Part shown: in pieces, positions 40,548 through 43,298 of the stretch | Position numbering within the stretch: the first letter of the stretch is position 1 | Layout: every line of letters starts with the position of its first letter | Assembly (NCBI GenBank): GCA_020849765.1 | Contig: JADLAY010000086.1 | Coordinates: forward strand, 1-43,298 | Length of the DNA: 43,298 nt | Origin: Anaerolineae bacterium | GTDB lineage: Bacteria; Chloroflexota; Anaerolineae; Aggregatilineales; Phototrophicaceae | Direction: 5' to 3' | Notes under the pieces: model-generated | Told to the model about the DNA's origin: nothing | Seen by the model: only the letters and a program-made list of their open reading frames with translations | The model's database searches: none | Position numbers and translations under genes: made by a program

Positions 40548-41837
40548 CTACCAGCCAATGGCCGCGGCAATCGCGGGCGAATACATGCGCGACGGGCTGA
40601 GATCGGCGCGGTCGAGCACGTCGTCGACGATCATGCGCGCGATCACGAGTGAGGACGTAGCGGCGGGCGACGGCGCATTGCGCACGTGGGCGATGCGGTT
40701 GCCGTGCTGGATCATGAAGTCATCGACCAGCGTGCCATCACGGCGCAGCGCCTGGGCGCGCACACCGCTCGGCCCCGGCAGCAGATCGCTTGCCTCAATC
40801 TCCGGAAGGTAGCGCTTGAGTTCGCTGACGTAGGCGGACTTGACGTAATCGCGATACATCTCGGTCAGGCCGGTCTTCCAGTATTTGCCCGCCAGCTTCA
40901 TGAAGCCGGGGAACGAGAGCGTCTCCGACAGTTCGTTGAAGTTGAAGTCCCAGCGCTTGTAGCCTTCACGGCGGAAGGCCAGTACCGCGTTCGGCCCCGC
41001 CCAGACCTCGCCATTGATCAGGCGGGTGAAGTGGACGCCCAGGAACGGGAATTCCGGGTCCGGCACCGGGTAGATCATGCCACGGACGAGATGCCGCTTT
41101 TCCGGGCGCAGCGTGTAGTAATCGCCGCGGAAGGGCACGATCTTCATCTCGTCGTCGGCCTCGGGATCGCTCATCGCCGCCAGTTTGTCCGAGTAGAGCC
41201 CGCCGCAGGTGACGACGTAGCGCGCGCGGATCTCGTCCTGCTCGCCGTCGGGCCGGTCGACGTAGACGACCGTCTCGGTCAGCAGCGATTCGAAGCGCGA
41301 TACCGGCGCGCCCATGCGGATCTCCCCGCCCCATTCGCGCACGTCGGCGGCGTAAGCGCGGGCGACCTCGCTCCAACTGACGATGCCCGTCTGCGGCGAC
41401 CAGATCGCTTTGACGCCGGTCGCAAACGGTTCGATCTCGCGCAAGCGGTCGCCGTCGACCAGTTCCACATCGGGCACGCCGTTGGCCTGCGCCCGATCCC
41501 ACAGGTTCATCAGGCGCGGGACTTCGGTGTCATCCAGCGCGACGATCAGCTTGCCACACAGTTCGTACTTGATGCCGTGCTCGTCGCAGAAGCGGATGGC
41601 TTCACTGCGACCCTGCACACACGCCTGCGCCTTGAGCGAACCGGGCGCGTAGTAGATGCCGGCGTGCAGCACGCCGCTGTTGTGCCCCGTCTGGTGGGCG
41701 GCCAGGATGTCTTCTTTTTCCAGGACGATGAGACGCAAACCGGGATGCCGCTTGAGGAATTCACGGGCGGTCGCCAATCCAATAATGCCACCCCCTACGA
41801 CTGCCACGTCATAGGTTTGATCGCCACTACTCCACAT
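40548..41837 (-). CDS. lhgO: L-2-hydroxyglutarate oxidase
   Basis: A 429-residue FAD-dependent enzyme expected to oxidise L-2-hydroxyglutarate to 2-oxoglutarate and pass electrons to the membrane quinone pool or oxygen. The FAD-binding motif VVGGGIIGLATA is at residues 13-24, followed by LEKED and the HNSGVLHAGIYYAPGSLKA block characteristic of LhgO/L2HGDH. The C-terminal half has VTCGGLYSDKLA, IVPFRGDYYTL, PFLGVHFT and the terminal SPAATSSLVIA segment. The length is close to the 422 residues of the E. coli enzyme. ATG 41837 is supported by GAGGA about nine bases upstream and by its position just before the FAD motif; the longer frame to 41939 adds an implausible N-terminus. Confidence 0.92.
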   Translation of the reverse strand: MWSSGDQTYDVAVVGGGIIGLATAREFLKRHPGLRLIVLEKEDILAAHQTGHNSGVLHAGIYYAPGSLKAQACVQGRSEAIRFCDEHGIKYELCGKLIVALDDTEVPRLMNLWDRAQANGVPDVELVDGDRLREIEPFATGVKAIWSPQTGIVSWSEVARAYAADVREWGGEIRMGAPVSRFESLLTETVVYVDRPDGEQDEIRARYVVTCGGLYSDKLAAMSDPEADDEMKIVPFRGDYYTLRPEKRHLVRGMIYPVPDPEFPFLGVHFTRLINGEVWAGPNAVLAFRREGYKRWDFNFNELSETLSFPGFMKLAGKYWKTGLTEMYRDYVKSAYVSELKRYLPEIEASDLLPGPSGVRAQALRRDGTLVDDFMIQHGNRIAHVRNAPSPAATSSLVIARMIVDDVLDRADLSPSRMYSPAIAAAIGW

Positions 41838-42230
41838 GTTTCCATCCTCACACGATGATGCTTCAATGATGGTGAGCGCATCCGCCCCCAATGCCCGCAT
41901 GAATGGGCATGAATAAGGCTTCACTCTGGGGGCGGACACCTCTAGTTGCGATGCTAGTACCGAGGCCTAACACTATACTAACGGAAAAAAGTCCAGATCG
42001 CAGGGACGAACCTGTTAGGCAGATAAAGCCTGTAAATTTAGCGTGAATTTGGTGGATAGCCCTTAGCCAGGAGCTTCTAGCGGTTAGCCGGAAGGGTGGT
42101 GGTTGGCTTTCAGGCGTAAACGGGCTGCGTCATTTCGGTATTCGGAGGTTTGGACGACCGTTGGGCGTCCGCTGTGATCCGGATCGTGTGTCGCGGACGC
42201 GCAGAAGCGCGTCCCTACGGTGTCTGTGGT
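41838..42230. other. Gene-free spacer with repeats
   Basis: About 390 bases. It contains a GAGCTTCTAGCGGTTAGCCG-like stretch, a small hairpin at 42152-42170 (GGACGACCGTTGGGCGTCC) and a family C-type palindrome at 42192-42219 (GCGGACGCG / CGCGTCCCTACG). A CGCAGGGACG word near 42000 also recalls family C ends. No gene is visible. Confidence 0.5.
42192..42219. repeat. Short palindrome family C, partial copy
   Basis: GCGGACGCG, a six-base loop, and CGCGTCCCTACG match the right half of the units at 38621-38757. It lies just past the stop of the alpha/beta hydrolase gene on the minus strand and could also act as a transcript-ending hairpin. Confidence 0.55.
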
Positions 42231-43010
42231 TCAATCCACACGCTGCAACCGGCCCGGCAGCGGCGCATTCGTGAACCACGTGCGCAGCATCGCGTTGAAC
42301 AGATCGGGCGCCTCGACGTTCCAGCCGTGGCCGTGGCCGGGCGCGAGATAACCCGCCGCGTTCGGCATCAGCCGCATAATCGCGCCGACCGCGTCCAGGA
42401 TGATCGGCGTCTCGCGCCCGCCCGCCGTGATCAGCGTCGGCGTGCTGACTGCGCTCAAGGCTGGCGGGACGCGATAATCGACCGCTTCCGTGTAGATGCG
42501 GCGGTAGGCGTCGAGCGACATCGCGAACAGATTGTCGGTGAAGGCGGCTTGCATGTCCGGCGAGAGACCGAGCGCGCGCGCCTGCATCCGCACGAACCAG
42601 CGCTGCCGGAACAAGAACGACATCAGCGCCAACTGCGGCCCCAGCCAGACCCGGTTGGGCATTGGCGCGGCGGTGACACCGCTGATGACGGCGCGCTCGA
42701 CGAGATCAGTGTGACGTTCGAGCAGCGCCAACGCGACGTGACCGCCGAGCGACAGGCCGACGACGTGCGCGCGCCCGTTCGTCGCATCCGCCCGGATGAG
42801 CGCCGCGACGTGATCCGCAGCATCTGCAAATGACAGCCAGGGGACCTGATTGCTGTTGCCGTGGCCGGGCAGGTCGACGTTCAGGCAGTCGAAATCGGCC
42901 AGGGCGGCGACCTGCGGCCGCCACATCCAGCCGCTGGCGCCGATGCCATGCAAAAAGACGATGCTCGGCGAGCCCGGAGTCCCGGTTTGATCGACGTAGA
43001 GCGACTGCAT
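42231..43010 (-). CDS. Alpha/beta hydrolase
   Basis: A 259-residue cytoplasmic enzyme. The oxyanion-loop HG is at residues 21-22 (FLHGIGASG), the DLPGHG strand is near 46-51, the nucleophile elbow GLSLGG has Ser87, and the C-terminal His is in GHGHGW. The position of the catalytic acid is occupied by GGRETP, so a Glu or a displaced Asp would be needed; this is a small oddity. The cap region (about residues 120-200) is helical (LMSFLFRQRWFVRMQARAL). It belongs to the MhpC/esterase-like group with no recognised substrate. ATG 43010 has GAGGAGG five bases upstream. Its neighbours do not suggest a pathway. Confidence 0.85.
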   Translation of the reverse strand: MQSLYVDQTGTPGSPSIVFLHGIGASGWMWRPQVAALADFDCLNVDLPGHGNSNQVPWLSFADAADHVAALIRADATNGRAHVVGLSLGGHVALALLERHTDLVERAVISGVTAAPMPNRVWLGPQLALMSFLFRQRWFVRMQARALGLSPDMQAAFTDNLFAMSLDAYRRIYTEAVDYRVPPALSAVSTPTLITAGGRETPIILDAVGAIMRLMPNAAGYLAPGHGHGWNVEAPDLFNAMLRTWFTNAPLPGRLQRVD

Positions 43011-43254
43011 GCAAACCTCCTCGATCGTGGACGAAAAGGTAGGACGTATTCAAGGTTGGGGGTACGCCCGCCCATGAAATGGGACGGGCTAGTCATACGC
43101 CCTCTCCGAGGGCTGTTCAGTTGTCATCATGCCTGCAGGCCTCCGCAGGAGGCGCATATTGAGCCGGGGGATTTCAAGGCTTGTCCGGTATTGAAAAGGG
43201 AGAAAGTACCCAGCCAGAGTACACTCAAAGTTGTCAAACACAGGAGTGAAACTC

Positions 43255-43298
43255 ATGGACTTGGATACTTTCTTCACAGAATTATATGTGTTGATCGA
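43255..43298 (+). CDS. Start of a gene resembling a transposase (partial)
   Basis: Only 14 complete codons are visible: MDLDTFFTELYVLI. ATG 43255 has AGGAG nine bases upstream. The beginning recalls the N-terminus of some IS982/IS4-like DDE transposases (MDLDTF....), so this may be the left part of an insertion sequence, but 14 residues cannot prove it. No terminal inverted repeat could be assigned in 43011-43254. The composition just upstream is less GC-rich than the neighbouring genes. Confidence 0.35.
   Translation, partial: MDLDTFFTELYVLI

Noticed and set aside
1..43298. CRISPR array, rRNA or tRNA genes
   Set aside because: No regular repeat-spacer pattern and no recognisable tRNA or rRNA segments were seen on reading through the window; no scan was run.

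Overview
The window reads as a chromosomal stretch of a GC-rich bacterium, most likely a member of the Chloroflexota (Anaerolineae-like). This is inferred from gene content: a Ser/Thr kinase fused to a formylglycine-generating-enzyme-type domain, a LuxR/alpha-beta-hydrolase/cyclase-like fusion, several secreted TolB/WD40-like propellers (two with SH3b tails), an RND pump with no adaptor or outer-membrane partner, and many short palindromic intergenic repeats. No rRNA, tRNA, CRISPR array or phage module was seen. No taxonomic marker gene is present, so the assignment is tentative.

Layout. 1-2757: the 3' end of a xylose-type binding protein, a single-domain sugar ABC ATPase and its permease, with a hairpin after the first gene and a strong terminator after the last. 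2783-4491: two tandem, closely similar beta-carbonic anhydrases. 4559-7343: a drug-type ABC exporter pair divergent from a MarR regulator with an unusual beta-rich C-terminal half; a perfect inverted repeat lies between them. 7547-17636, all minus strand: a MoxR-type ATPase overlapping an unknown gene, an orphan sensor histidine kinase, a 1650-residue RND transporter with a very large repeat-bearing periplasmic insert, and a PadR regulator preceded by a perfect 18-bp palindrome.

17637-25421 is a mosaic of secreted propellers, a LuxR-hydrolase-cyclase fusion divergent from a DUF2917 protein, a HAD phosphatase and a methyltransferase, separated by repeat-rich spacers. 25422-30009 holds the kinase-FGE fusion and a HerA/DUF87-type ATPase. 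30439-35820 carries a small P-loop kinase-like gene and a nucleotide-sugar module: a short-chain epimerase, CDP-glucose 4,6-dehydratase (rfbG), glucose-1-phosphate cytidylyltransferase (rfbF), and a divergent GDP-mannose 3,5-epimerase homologue whose catalytic residues all align with the plant enzyme. 35933-43010 has a cysteine-rich secreted protein, a VOC protein, two propeller-SH3b paralogues, L-2-hydroxyglutarate oxidase and an alpha/beta hydrolase. The window ends at the first codons of a gene that resembles a transposase.

The most interesting items are the RND protein with its repeated helical insert and two extra membrane segments, the two-component regulator/exporter units with visible operators, the MoxR-plus-unknown pair lacking a VWA partner, the CDP-glucose/GME module, and at least four families of short intergenic palindromes. 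All functions are read from motifs by eye; no database search was run.
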